NCBI RefSeq assembly: GCF_039545795.1 | Contig: NZ_CP154260.1 | Span: 6,887,001-6,951,000 of the forward strand | Length of the DNA stretch: 64,000 nt | DNA from: Chitinophaga niabensis | GTDB taxonomy: Bacteria; Bacteroidota; Bacteroidia; Chitinophagales; Chitinophagaceae | Direction: 5' to 3' | Part shown: one piece after another, positions 16,848 to 25,074 of the stretch | Numbering within the stretch: position 1 is the stretch's first letter | How the letters are laid out: every line of letters begins with the position of its first letter | Translations under genes and position numbers: made by a program | Notes under the pieces: generated by a model | Told to the model about the DNA's origin: nothing | Database searches by the model: none | Seen by the model: the letters and a program-made list of their open reading frames with translations, nothing else

Positions 16848-18170
16848 ATGTTTGAATCATTATCGGAGCGGTTAGAGTCAGCCTTCAAGCAGCTTAAGGG
16901 AGAAGGACGCATTTCTGAGATCAATGTGGCCACTACTGTGAAGGAAATTCGCAGGGCCCTGGTGGATGCAGATGTGAACTATAAGATCGCGAAGGAATTC
17001 ACCGATAAGGTAAAGGATAAAGCCCTCGGAGAGAAAGTGATCACGGCTATTTCCCCCAGCCAGCTGATGGTGAAGATCGTGAAGGACGAACTGGCTGAAC
17101 TGATGGGTAACACGGAAGTAGAGCTGGATATCAAAGCCAACCCTACCGTGATCCTGATAGCTGGTCTGCAAGGTTCCGGTAAAACCACTTTCTCCGGCAA
17201 ACTGGCCAATTTCCTCAAAACACAAAAGAACAAGAAACCCTTACTGGTAGCGGCGGACATTTACCGTCCCGCGGCGATCGATCAGTTGAAAGTACTGGGC
17301 GGCCAGATCGGGGTGGAAGTATATAGCGAACCTGAGAACAAGAATGCGGTACAGATAGCCGAAAACGCTATCAAACATGCTAAAGCACAGGGCAACAACA
17401 TCGTGATCATAGATACCGCGGGCCGTTTGGCGGTGGATGAAGTGATGATGACCGAGGTGGCCAATGTGAAAGCTGCCGTGCAGCCACAGGAGATCCTCTT
17501 TGTGGTGGATTCCATGACTGGTCAGGATGCCGTGAATACTGCCAAAGCCTTCAACGAAAGGCTGGACTTTACCGGTGTGGTACTCACCAAATTAGATGGT
17601 GATACCCGCGGTGGTGCTGCATTGACCATCAAATACACCGTGAACAAACCCATCAAGTTTGTGAGCATGGGTGAAAAGCTGGATACGCTGGATGTGTTCT
17701 ATCCTGAAAGGATGGCACAGCGGATCCTGGGGATGGGAGATATCACCACCCTCGTGGAAAGAGCACAGGCGCAGTTCAACGAGGAGCAGGCCAAAAAGCT
17801 CGAAAAGAAGATCCGCCAGAACCAGTTTGATTTTGACGACTTCAAGGAGCAATTGCAGCAGATCAAGAAAATGGGTAGCATCAAGGACCTGCTGGGAATG
17901 ATCCCGGGGGTAGGTAAAGCGGTGAAAGACCTCGATATCAGCGATGATTCCTTCAAAGGCATAGAGGCCATGATCAATTCCATGACCCCTGCAGAAAGAG
18001 CTAATCCGGACCTTATCGATGGCAGCCGCAGGAAACGGATTGCCAAGGGAGCCGGTAAAGAGATCACCGATGTGAACCAGTTCATGAAGCAATTTGAGCA
18101 GATGCGGCAGATGATGAAGATGATGAACAAAATTCCCGGTGGGGCTAAAGGCCTCAAAATGAGAGGATAG
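16848..18170 (+). CDS. ffh: signal recognition particle protein Ffh (SRP54)
   Basis: A 440-residue SRP GTPase that binds signal peptides and 4.5S RNA and delivers ribosomes to the membrane receptor FtsY. The N domain (1-90) is followed by the G domain with GLQGSGKTT (106-114), a DTAGR motif and TKLDGDTRGG, and by a methionine-rich M domain ending MMKMMNKIPGG. The ATG at 16848 gives the standard MFESLSERLESAF start; an in-frame ATG at 16776 would add 24 hydrophobic residues foreign to the family. The ribosomal rpsP operon follows, a common arrangement. Confidence 0.97.
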   Translation: MFESLSERLESAFKQLKGEGRISEINVATTVKEIRRALVDADVNYKIAKEFTDKVKDKALGEKVITAISPSQLMVKIVKDELAELMGNTEVELDIKANPTVILIAGLQGSGKTTFSGKLANFLKTQKNKKPLLVAADIYRPAAIDQLKVLGGQIGVEVYSEPENKNAVQIAENAIKHAKAQGNNIVIIDTAGRLAVDEVMMTEVANVKAAVQPQEILFVVDSMTGQDAVNTAKAFNERLDFTGVVLTKLDGDTRGGAALTIKYTVNKPIKFVSMGEKLDTLDVFYPERMAQRILGMGDITTLVERAQAQFNEEQAKKLEKKIRQNQFDFDDFKEQLQQIKKMGSIKDLLGMIPGVGKAVKDLDISDDSFKGIEAMINSMTPAERANPDLIDGSRRKRIAKGAGKEITDVNQFMKQFEQMRQMMKMMNKIPGGAKGLKMRG

Positions 18171-18180
18171 GAGGGCGAAC

Positions 18181-18224
18181 GGATAATAAAACAGATTGAT
18201 CTGTAAGGGATTAGTTTATTATCC
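18181..18224 (+). other. two-stem RNA structure after ffh
   Basis: GGATAATAAA (18181-18190) and TTTATTATCC (18215-18224) form a perfect 10-bp stem. Inside it, ACAGA and TCTGT (18191-18204) make a second stem around TTGA. There is no T-tract, so it may be an RNA-processing or attenuating element rather than a classical terminator. Confidence 0.45.
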
Positions 18225-18259
18225 ATAACCCTTTAGAGATATTCAGCAAATGAAAACAT

Positions 18260-18290
18260 TTTGAGAATTTGAATTTTAGGGCTACATTTG
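18260..18290 (+). promoter_or_regulatory. promoter of the rpsP-rimM-trmD operon
   Basis: TTTG at 18260-18263, a 19-base spacer, and TACATTTG at 18283-18290 fit the Bacteroidota consensus exactly. It leaves a leader of about 55 bases before rpsP. Confidence 0.78.
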
Positions 18291-18349
18291 CTGCCCGATT
18301 GAAACAATTTTATTCACTAACAACTCGCACCAAATAATTCGACTTATTT

Positions 18350-18805
18350 ATGCCAGTAAAGATCAGATTACAGAGACACGGCGCTAAAAAGAGACCTTTT
18401 TACTTTATAGTAGTGGCTGATGCCCGCGCGCCAAGGGATGGTAAATTCATCCAAAAGATAGGTACATACAATCCTTTGACTGTACCAGCTTCTATCAACA
18501 TCGACACGCAAAAAGCATTACGCTGGTTGCAGAAAGGTGCACAACCTACCGATACTGTTAGACGCATCCTGTCCTTCAAAGGCGTACTTTACCTGAAACA
18601 CCTCCTGAGAGGCGTTAAACTCGGATTGTTCGATGAACCAACTGCTTACACTAAGTTTGAGCAATGGCAGGCAGATCACGAAGAAAAAGTATCTGCTCGT
18701 CGCGAAAGCCAAAAGAGAGCTGCCCGCGCGGTTACTCCGATTGTAAGGAAAGTTGAAGATGCTCCTGCTGCCGAAGCTGAAGGCGATGGCCCTGCTGAAG
18801 CGTAA
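18350..18805 (+). CDS. rpsP: 30S ribosomal protein S16
   Basis: A 151-residue protein. The first 80 or so residues are classical S16 ([34 protein letters not shown]), a protein that stabilises the 16S rRNA central fold during 30S assembly. The remaining 70 residues are a charged, Ala/Glu-rich tail ([11 protein letters not shown] at the end), usual in Bacteroidota and absent from the 82-residue E. coli protein. It heads the rpsP-rimM-trmD group, with rplS next, in the order conserved across bacteria. Confidence 0.97.
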   Translation: MPVKIRLQRHGAKKRPFYFIVVADARAPRDGKFIQKIGTYNPLTVPASINIDTQKALRWLQKGAQPTDTVRRILSFKGVLYLKHLLRGVKLGLFDEPTAYTKFEQWQADHEEKVSARRESQKRAARAVTPIVRKVEDAPAAEAEGDGPAEA

Positions 18806-18841
18806 TTCATCAAATACCATATTGCAAAAAGGCATCCTTGA

Positions 18842-19366
18842 ATGGCTAATTATTTCAATATCGGGAAACTCGCTGCCGCTTATGGTACAGACGGGGAGTT
18901 CATTCTCCGGCACAGCCTGGGAAAGAAAACAGCCCTGAAAGATATCACGGCGGTGTTCATTGAAGAACGGAAGGACAGTTTCATGCCCTACTTCATTCAG
19001 AAAGCCAAAGCCAAAGACACAGAGAACACCTATCTCAAACTGGAAGGCATAGATACCCGGGAAGCTACGCGGATATTGATGCAGAAAGGGGTTTACCTGG
19101 AAGAAGCAGACTTCAAAGGCCTGGCTTCATCCGCTGCCCCTTTATCCCTCTTAGGTTTTAAGGTAGAAGACAAAGCGGCCGGTGTACTGGGTGAAATAGA
19201 AGAGATCATTGAAATGCCGCAACAGGTGCTGGCCAAGGTGATGTTCCAGGAGCAGGAGATGTTGCTTCCGCTGAATGAGCAGACCCTGCTGAAGATAGAC
19301 AAGAAACTACAGATCGTTTACCTGGAATTGCCGGATGGCCTGCTGGACATCTATTTGGGGAAATAA
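18842..19366 (+). CDS. rimM: 16S rRNA processing protein RimM
   Basis: A 174-residue 30S assembly factor. It has the N-terminal RimM beta-barrel (NIGKLAAAYGTDGEFIL) and a C-terminal PRC-barrel (LSLLGFKVEDKAAGVLGEIEEI, then LLPLNEQTLLKID). RimM binds S19 and helps fold the 30S head. It lies 36 bp after rpsP and about 10 bp before trmD, inside the classical operon. Confidence 0.93.
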   Translation: MANYFNIGKLAAAYGTDGEFILRHSLGKKTALKDITAVFIEERKDSFMPYFIQKAKAKDTENTYLKLEGIDTREATRILMQKGVYLEEADFKGLASSAAPLSLLGFKVEDKAAGVLGEIEEIIEMPQQVLAKVMFQEQEMLLPLNEQTLLKIDKKLQIVYLELPDGLLDIYLGK

Positions 19367-19376
19367 ATAATTGATC

Positions 19377-20057
19377 ATGCGGATAGACATCATTACCGTA
19401 TTACCGGAACTGCTGGAAAGCCCTTTTGCACATTCTATCATGAAACGTGCACGCAACAAGGGTTTGCTGGAAGTGAACGTACATCATTTACGCCAGTATT
19501 CCACCCTTCGCCAGAACCAGGTGGATGATTACCAGTTTGGCGGCGGCGCCGGCATGGTGATGATGATAGAGCCGCTGGTAAATGCCATTGAGAGCCTGCA
19601 GAAGGAGGTAACGTATGATGAAGTGATCTACCTGACGCCGGATGGCAAACCATTCAACCAGCGCATGGCCAACGGGCTTTCCCTGAAAGGGAACCTGCTG
19701 CTCATCTGCGGACATTATAAAGGCATAGATGAAAGGGTACGGGAGCATTTTGTGACACTGGAGGTATCCATCGGGGATTTTGTACTCTCCGGGGGAGAAC
19801 TGGCCGCCGCTGTAATGGTAGATGCCATAGGGCGTTTGCTGCCGGGTGTGCTGAATGACGAAACCTCCGCTTTGTTCGATTCTTTCCAGGATAACCTGCT
19901 GGCACCCCCTGTTTATACCAGGCCGGAGGAGTTCAGGGGCTGGAAAGTGCCTGCCATCCTGTTAAGCGGGGATCACCGTAAAGTGGATGAATGGCGCCAT
20001 GAGGAAGCCCTCAGGAGAACAAAAGAGCGCCGGCCGGACATCTTAAGCCATGATTAG
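19377..20057 (+). CDS. trmD: tRNA (guanine-N1)-methyltransferase TrmD
   Basis: A 226-residue SPOUT methyltransferase that makes m1G37 in tRNAs ending their anticodon loop with G36-G37, preventing frameshifts. The trefoil-knot cofactor loop is visible as [12 protein letters not shown] and [17 protein letters not shown]; the substrate loop [10 protein letters not shown] is intact. The ATG at 19377 is chosen over an in-frame TTG at 19371. It is the third gene of the rpsP operon. Confidence 0.96.
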   Translation: MRIDIITVLPELLESPFAHSIMKRARNKGLLEVNVHHLRQYSTLRQNQVDDYQFGGGAGMVMMIEPLVNAIESLQKEVTYDEVIYLTPDGKPFNQRMANGLSLKGNLLLICGHYKGIDERVREHFVTLEVSIGDFVLSGGELAAAVMVDAIGRLLPGVLNDETSALFDSFQDNLLAPPVYTRPEEFRGWKVPAILLSGDHRKVDEWRHEEALRRTKERRPDILSHD

Positions 20058-20089
20058 CAACTAATTTTTTTAAAAAGCAGGAAAAGGTC

Positions 20090-20119
20090 TTGGTATTTGG
20101 ATATAGTTCCTTACCTTTG
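20090..20119 (+). promoter_or_regulatory. separate promoter of rplS
   Basis: TTG at 20090-20092, a 19-base spacer, and TACCTTTG at 20112-20119 match the Bacteroidota promoter form. It lies in the 84-base gap between trmD and rplS, so L19 can be made independently of the upstream operon. Confidence 0.7.
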
Positions 20120-20141
20120 CCGTCCTATAAATTATTGAAAG

Positions 20142-20489
20142 ATGAACGCGATTTCTTTTGTTCACGAGCAGTTGACTGCTGCCAAACAATTTCCGAAATT
20201 CAAAGCCGGTGACAATGTTACCGTTAACTATAAGATTCAAGAAGGTAACAAGGAGCGTATCCAGTCCTTCAAAGGTGATGTTGTAAAGGTTCAGGGTACT
20301 GGGTTTACAGCTTCTTTCACCGTGCGTAAGATCTCTGATGGGGTTGGTGTTGAAAGGTTGTTCCCTATCCATTCTCCAAACATTGATTCAGTTGTACTGA
20401 ACAAAGTTGGTAAAGTGAGAAGGGCTAAACTGTACTACCTGCGTGAGCGTCAGGGTAAAGCAGCACGTATTAAGGAAAAAAGGGTTTAG
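20142..20489 (+). CDS. rplS: 50S ribosomal protein L19
   Basis: A 115-residue protein of the 50S subunit that sits at the 30S/50S interface. The typical elements [49 protein letters not shown] and [17 protein letters not shown] are complete. It ends the ribosomal group and is followed by a strong terminator. Confidence 0.97.
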   Translation: MNAISFVHEQLTAAKQFPKFKAGDNVTVNYKIQEGNKERIQSFKGDVVKVQGTGFTASFTVRKISDGVGVERLFPIHSPNIDSVVLNKVGKVRRAKLYYLRERQGKAARIKEKRV

Positions 20490-20514
20490 TACTAATACAG
20501 GAAATTAATTCTTG

Positions 20515-20544
20515 ACGGGAGTCCGATGGGCTTCCGTTTTTTTT
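20515..20544 (+). terminator. rplS terminator
   Basis: Arms 20515-20524 and 20528-20537 form a 10-bp stem with two G-T pairs and a 3-base loop, followed by eight T. Confidence 0.9.
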
Positions 20545-20766
20545 ATGCCTGGTAGAAAAGGGTTTTCAGAAACGGGAAAAGGCCTTCAAAAACGGCAGGA
20601 TAGTTTATACGGTCCGGCCTCCGGAACATCTGTTTCCCCCGGCTTCTGCGTATATTTTAACGGATTATCACCGAAACAACAATTACAGGGCAAAAATCCT
20701 GTCTAATCCGCATCCATCCTGCCTTCGCGCGTATCCTTAAAACTTAATTAAAGTCCTGCGATTGCA
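20545..20766. other. non-coding gap between rplS terminator and tatA promoter
   Basis: About 220 bases in which I see no gene, tRNA or strong hairpin. Confidence 0.4.
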
Positions 20767-20797
20767 TTGAAAAACCCCAAATTAAAACCTATCTTTG
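20767..20797 (+). promoter_or_regulatory. tatA promoter
   Basis: TTG at 20767-20769, a 20-base spacer, and TATCTTTG at 20790-20797 fit the Bacteroidota consensus. The leader before the start codon is about 22 bases. Confidence 0.7.
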
Positions 20798-20824
20798 TTA
20801 GCTGAACATTATAAAAACTGAGAA

Positions 20825-21049
20825 ATGACCGCAATTTTCGTTAAATCACCGCTTTTACTTTTTCAAGAACTGGGCATGACTGAACTTATCCTTATCGCAT
20901 TGGTTGTATTGCTCCTGTTCGGAGGTAAGAAAATTCCAGAACTGATGCGTGGCCTGGGTAAAGGTATCCGTGAGTTCAAAGATGCCAAAGACAACGTGCG
21001 CCGTGAGATGGAAGAAGGCATGAAAGAAGGCGAAGTTAAGAAGAACTAG
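20825..21049 (+). CDS. tatA: Sec-independent (Tat) translocase subunit TatA
   Basis: A 74-residue pore-forming Tat subunit. A single membrane helix ([22 protein letters not shown]) is followed by the amphipathic helix hinge [15 protein letters not shown] and a short charged tail. The length fits TatA rather than the longer TatB; Bacteroidota use such TatA/E proteins with TatC. An internal ATG at residue 18 would give a shorter product, but the upstream promoter and leader suit the first ATG. Tat-type signals are seen on proteins encoded at 58573 and, in variant form, at 9494. Confidence 0.9.
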   Translation: MTAIFVKSPLLLFQELGMTELILIALVVLLLFGGKKIPELMRGLGKGIREFKDAKDNVRREMEEGMKEGEVKKN

Positions 21050-21127
21050 TCGCGTCTCTCCCTCCCATAGAAAGAGTAGAGGATTTCCGTTTTATTAGAG
21101 ATCTCCCATTGTAAGATTTAAACTGGT

Positions 21128-22579
21128 TTGGGTTTGACTGAATTCAGCAGTATATCGTCTTTTCAAGAGGCGTTGTATGCCGGAAAAACGACCTGCGAGG
21201 CCATGGTACGTTTGTACCTGAGCCGGATTGAGCAGGCCCGGCATTTGAACGCATACCTGGAAGTATTCGCCCAGGATGCTTTGACGCAGGCAGCGGCATT
21301 GGATGCGCGTATCCGGAAAGGAGAACGCCCCGGCAGCCTGGCAGGTGTAGTGATCGGCATCAAAGATGTGATCTGCTATAAAGGTCACGAGGTGACCGCC
21401 GCATCAAAGATCCTGGAAGGGTTTACTTCTCTATATTCTGCAACAGCCGTTGAGCGGCTGATCGCTGAAGGCGCCATTATCATAGGGCGCCTTAATTGTG
21501 ATGAGTTTGCCATGGGTTCCACCAATGAGAACTCAGCTTATGGCAATGTGCTCAACGCCCTGGATAATACACGTGTTCCCGGCGGCAGTTCCGGAGGTTC
21601 TGCTGTTGCGGTCCAGGCCGGTTTATGCCAGGTAAGCCTGGGTAGCGATACCGGCGGTTCCGTACGCCAGCCTGCTGATTTTTGTGGTATTGTAGGCCTC
21701 AAACCTACTTATGGAAGGATCTCGCGGCATGGGCTGATCGCCTATGCTTCCTCATTCGACCAGATAGGCATTTTTGGCTCGAATATTGCAGATGTGGCAC
21801 TGGTTCTACAAGTCATCGCCGGACCTGATACTTATGATAGTACGGCCTCTCAAAGTAAAGTGCCTGATTATCAAGCTAGTCTCCAACACAATAAAAACCG
21901 GAGATTTGCGTATTTAAAGGATGCACTGCATCATGAAGGCCTTGATCCTGAGATGCGTGGGGGATATGAAAGTTTCTTTGAAGATTTGAAAGCAGAAGGA
22001 CACACCGTAGAAGGGGTGAACTTCGATTACCTGGATTATGTAGTGGCAGCCTATTATGTGCTCACCACCGCAGAAGCCTCCAGCAACCTTAGCAGATTTG
22101 ACGGGGTCAAGTACGGTTACCGTACCCCTGAAAAGGATCTGGACCTGACAGATTTCTACAAGAAAAGCAGGTCTGAGGGTTTTGGAAAAGAGGTAAAACG
22201 CCGTATCCTCCTGGGTACCTTTGTGTTGAGCGCCGGTTACTACGATGCTTATTTCACTAAGGCTCAGCAGGTTAGGAGGCTGGTAGTAGAAAGGATGCAA
22301 AAGATCCTGGCTGAATATGATGCCATTCTGCTCCCAACCGTCCCTACAACGGCTTTTAAGATTGGGGAAAAAATGGATGATCCCATAGCTATGTACCTGG
22401 CGGACATCTACACAGTTTTAGCCAATCTGACCGGGGTTCCGGCAATTTCCGTACCTTTGCACAGGCATTCAAACGGGATGCCATATGGTATACAGATCAT
22501 CACGAAGGAGTTTGACGAAGAGAACTTGTTACAAATAGCACATAGCATGTTGCATGAGCAGCAAGTAAACATAGAATAA
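21128..22579 (+). CDS. gatA: Asp/Glu-tRNA amidotransferase subunit A (GatA)
   Basis: A 483-residue amidase subunit that releases ammonia from glutamine for conversion of Glu-tRNA(Gln) or Asp-tRNA(Asn). The amidase-signature triad is intact: Lys79 (VIGIKDVI), cis-Ser154 (PGGSSGGS) and nucleophile Ser178 (GSDTGGSVRQ), the same numbers as in the S. aureus enzyme. An in-frame TAA at 21119-21121 forces the start to be TTG, either at 21128 or 21134, since the next ATG falls inside the conserved fold. gatB and gatC are not in the window, which is usual when the genes are dispersed. Confidence 0.94.
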   Translation: MGLTEFSSISSFQEALYAGKTTCEAMVRLYLSRIEQARHLNAYLEVFAQDALTQAAALDARIRKGERPGSLAGVVIGIKDVICYKGHEVTAASKILEGFTSLYSATAVERLIAEGAIIIGRLNCDEFAMGSTNENSAYGNVLNALDNTRVPGGSSGGSAVAVQAGLCQVSLGSDTGGSVRQPADFCGIVGLKPTYGRISRHGLIAYASSFDQIGIFGSNIADVALVLQVIAGPDTYDSTASQSKVPDYQASLQHNKNRRFAYLKDALHHEGLDPEMRGGYESFFEDLKAEGHTVEGVNFDYLDYVVAAYYVLTTAEASSNLSRFDGVKYGYRTPEKDLDLTDFYKKSRSEGFGKEVKRRILLGTFVLSAGYYDAYFTKAQQVRRLVVERMQKILAEYDAILLPTVPTTAFKIGEKMDDPIAMYLADIYTVLANLTGVPAISVPLHRHSNGMPYGIQIITKEFDEENLLQIAHSMLHEQQVNIE

Positions 22580-22592
22580 AACAACAACGCGT

Positions 22593-23828
22593 ATGACGAA
22601 AGTCTTTTTATCACTCCTATTGCCGGCTTTGGGGATTATCACCAGTGCAGACGCCGCCAGCAATATGAGCCCTAAGGAGATGGTTATCCCGGGAATTGAA
22701 TTGTCCGCTGATACCTCAGTCACCCTTAAAAAATCCGCACACCTGCCTAAAGACACAGTGCTGCCCGCTTCTCCTGCCAGCTTAGCAGTGAAACAGGCCG
22801 CACAGGCTATGCCCGTGGTCGTTCGCAATCCCAAGGTGTACGAGCAAATGAATAATCACTACATTACCGGATATGTAAATGATTACGCTACCCGTTACAG
22901 CCAGCACCTCGCGGTGATGGTAGACAGGGCGGCTCCTTATTTTACCATGATCGAAAAGGTTTTCACTGACCACGGTATTCCCGAGGAAATGAAATACCTG
23001 GCAGTGATTGAATCAGGTATGTCCTACAATGCCCGCTCAAGGGTTGGCGCCGTAGGAATGTGGCAGTTTATGAGCGGTACGGCCAGGATCTTTGGCCTTA
23101 GCGTAGGAAAGAAAGTGGACGAACGCAAGGATTTCTACAAATCCACCGTGGCCGCCGCTAAATTCCTCAATGAACTGTATGAGCAATTCGATGACTGGTT
23201 ACTGGTAGTAGCTGCATACAATTGTGGCGCAGGTGGTGTACAAAGAGCGCAAAAGATCAGCGGAAGAAGTGATTTCTGGGGCATCCAGTATTTCCTTCCT
23301 GCAGAGTCCCGCAACCATGTATACAAATTCATTGCCACCGGTTACATCCTCGATCGTTTCAATACCTTCTTTGGTGTGAGCGATAATTATGTAGCTCCCG
23401 CAGCAAGAATGACCATGCCTGGCGAATACAAAAAAGCAGCGCCACTGTCTGACGAAGATCTCTACAACACCGTAGTTTTCAATATCACCGGTAAATACAA
23501 ACTGGAAGCGATTGCGAAAAAACTGTCTGTTGATGCAGCAGAGCTGGATAGATTAAATCCAAACTTTGCACAAACGCTGGCAGGTGAAACCAATAGCTAC
23601 GATCTGAGGATCCCGAAAGATAAAATGAAAACATTCCAGGCAGAGAAAGAAGAGATCCTGAAAGAATCCCTTCAGCTTACACTGGATGATAAAGCTGCCA
23701 CAGTAGACAAATCGCGTTTCCCCGCTCCGGTTAAAAGACCGGAAGTGAATGCAAACCCTACCAAGAAAAAGGTAGTTGCAAAGAAAACCGCGACCAAGAA
23801 AAAGAAAACAACTACAAGAAGAAGATAA
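22593..23828 (+). CDS. MltD-like lytic transglycosylase
   Basis: A 411-residue periplasmic or outer-membrane peptidoglycan lytic enzyme. A signal peptide (1-21) is followed by a spacer and an SLT domain (about 105-260) with catalytic Glu140 (AVIESGMSYNA), GAVGMWQFMSGTAR and VVAAYNCGAGG. A degenerate LysM-like domain (about 290-345) and a Lys/Thr-rich basic tail (KKKVVAKKTATKKKK) end the protein. It cuts the glycan between MurNAc and GlcNAc to give 1,6-anhydro ends. It lies 13 bp after gatA and may share its transcript; a strong terminator follows. Confidence 0.93.
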   Translation: MTKVFLSLLLPALGIITSADAASNMSPKEMVIPGIELSADTSVTLKKSAHLPKDTVLPASPASLAVKQAAQAMPVVVRNPKVYEQMNNHYITGYVNDYATRYSQHLAVMVDRAAPYFTMIEKVFTDHGIPEEMKYLAVIESGMSYNARSRVGAVGMWQFMSGTARIFGLSVGKKVDERKDFYKSTVAAAKFLNELYEQFDDWLLVVAAYNCGAGGVQRAQKISGRSDFWGIQYFLPAESRNHVYKFIATGYILDRFNTFFGVSDNYVAPAARMTMPGEYKKAAPLSDEDLYNTVVFNITGKYKLEAIAKKLSVDAAELDRLNPNFAQTLAGETNSYDLRIPKDKMKTFQAEKEEILKESLQLTLDDKAATVDKSRFPAPVKRPEVNANPTKKKVVAKKTATKKKKTTTRRR

Positions 23829-23845
23829 TTTACTGATTGAAAGGT

Positions 23846-23877
23846 AAAAGCCCCCGGTGAGGATCGGGGGCTTTTTT
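23846..23877. terminator. bidirectional terminator after transglycosylase gene
   Basis: AAAAGCCCCC (23846-23855) and GGGGGCTTTT (23866-23875) form a 10-bp stem with more T following. The DeoR-type gene converges on it from the other side. Confidence 0.92.
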
Positions 23878-23897
23878 TATTTGAATATCTTTACAGC

Positions 23898-24662
23898 CTA
23901 CACTATCGTCACCTCAATCCCCACATCTTCCAGTAACTTCTTCATATGATCTGAGATACCTTTATCCGTGATCACCTGATCTACATCTTCAAGCCGGCAG
24001 ATCCGGCCAAAACCTCTCTTGCCGAACTTGGAAGAGTCTGCCACCACAATCGTTTTTTGTGCCGCTGCCATCATCTGCTGGTTAAGATGGGCTTCGTTTA
24101 TATTGGAAGTGGTCAGTCCAAATTCCACATCAATCCCATCTACCCCCAGGAACAATTTACTGCAGGAAAAATCAGCCAGGATCTTCTCTGCATAAGTACC
24201 CGTAACCGAAGAGGAATTATTCCGTAACACACCACCCAGCTGCAACACTTCAATATCATGAAAGCGGTTCAGTTCCAGGGCAACATGCAGGGCCGAAGTA
24301 ATGATCATCAACGGCCCGCGGGGCTGAATATGTTGTGCGAGGGCAAGTACAGTAGTCCCAGAACCAATGATGATAGCATCACCCGGTACAATAAGGGAGG
24401 CCGCTGCCTTACCGATGTTGTTCTTCTCTTCCCGCCTGATCTTCTCTTTTTCATTTACCGGCTTATCGTTCGTATAAGGGTTTTGTGCAGTAGCCCCTCC
24501 ATGGGAGCGGTACAGCAGGGCTTTATCTTCCAGTAGTTTCAAATCCTTTCGAATAGTTACTCCCGAAACATCCAGTTCTTTGCAAAGCTCCAGTACATTA
24601 ATGTAGCCTTTCTCGTGCAACTTGCTCAGTATATACTTATGCCGCTCAGCGATATTGATCAT
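23898..24662 (-). CDS. DeoR/GlpR-family transcriptional regulator
   Basis: A 254-residue repressor-type protein. The N-terminal DeoR winged helix-turn-helix (about 5-57) shows ELCKELDVSGVTIRKDLKLLE and the RSHGGA junction. The C-terminal sensor domain (about 75-235) shows GDAIIIGSGTTVLALA and DGIDVEFGLTT, the fold that binds phosphosugars. It is divergent from a SusC/SusD pair, with a perfect 10-bp inverted repeat in the gap, so it probably controls that pair and itself. The effector is unknown. Confidence 0.93.
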   Translation of the reverse strand: MINIAERHKYILSKLHEKGYINVLELCKELDVSGVTIRKDLKLLEDKALLYRSHGGATAQNPYTNDKPVNEKEKIRREEKNNIGKAAASLIVPGDAIIIGSGTTVLALAQHIQPRGPLMIITSALHVALELNRFHDIEVLQLGGVLRNNSSSVTGTYAEKILADFSCSKLFLGVDGIDVEFGLTTSNINEAHLNQQMMAAAQKTIVVADSSKFGKRGFGRICRLEDVDQVITDKGISDHMKKLLEDVGIEVTIV

Positions 24663-25074
24663 CGGAATATAATTGGGTTCATTTTCAAGGTTAGGTGGAA
24701 ATCAGATTGAAAACCATCGGATTACTATTTTAAAGCAATGGTTTTCACTCTAATTTACAGCGGATTTTTAGAAAAGCGATGAAAATGTTGGGGAAGATAC
24801 CCTGAGTTAATAATTAGTTCATATTAGTAATCCCGTCACTTTCAACCCCCTGCGGCTTCTATTGAATATTTCCTCCCGTTCGTATACAAAAGCCTTTTGC
24901 GATTACAATTTATTGCCTATTTTGGTTTCGAATTATTATTTATTCTTTTAAATTCATAGTGATTAAGCCAAAACGTAATCACATAAAAGAAATCGTCATA
25001 TACTGATACGAGGCATCATCAACCAGTCAACCACGTAACACAATAACCAATTCATATTCCTTAAATCTTAGATT
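24663..25074. other. divergent regulatory region between deoR-type gene and susC
   Basis: A 412-base gap with no gene. It holds the inverted repeat at 24708-24747 and presumably the promoters of both flanking genes. No exact TAnnTTTG box was found for the SusC gene; a near match (TATTTTGG) lies around 24921. Confidence 0.45.
24708..24747. promoter_or_regulatory. perfect 10-bp inverted repeat, candidate operator
   Basis: TGAAAACCAT (24708-24717) and ATGGTTTTCA (24738-24747) are exact reverse complements separated by 20 bases. The element is 46 bases upstream of the DeoR-type start codon and in the shared promoter gap. The centre-to-centre distance of 30 bases is close to three helical turns, as expected for a dimer or looped tetramer site. 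Confidence 0.45.

Noticed and set aside
16776..16848. Longer N-terminus for ffh
   Set aside because: The 24 extra residues are hydrophobic and foreign to the family, and they overlap the likely promoter.
20545..20766. tRNA or small RNA gene between rplS and tatA
   Set aside because: No T-loop motif, acceptor stem pairing or strong hairpin was found.
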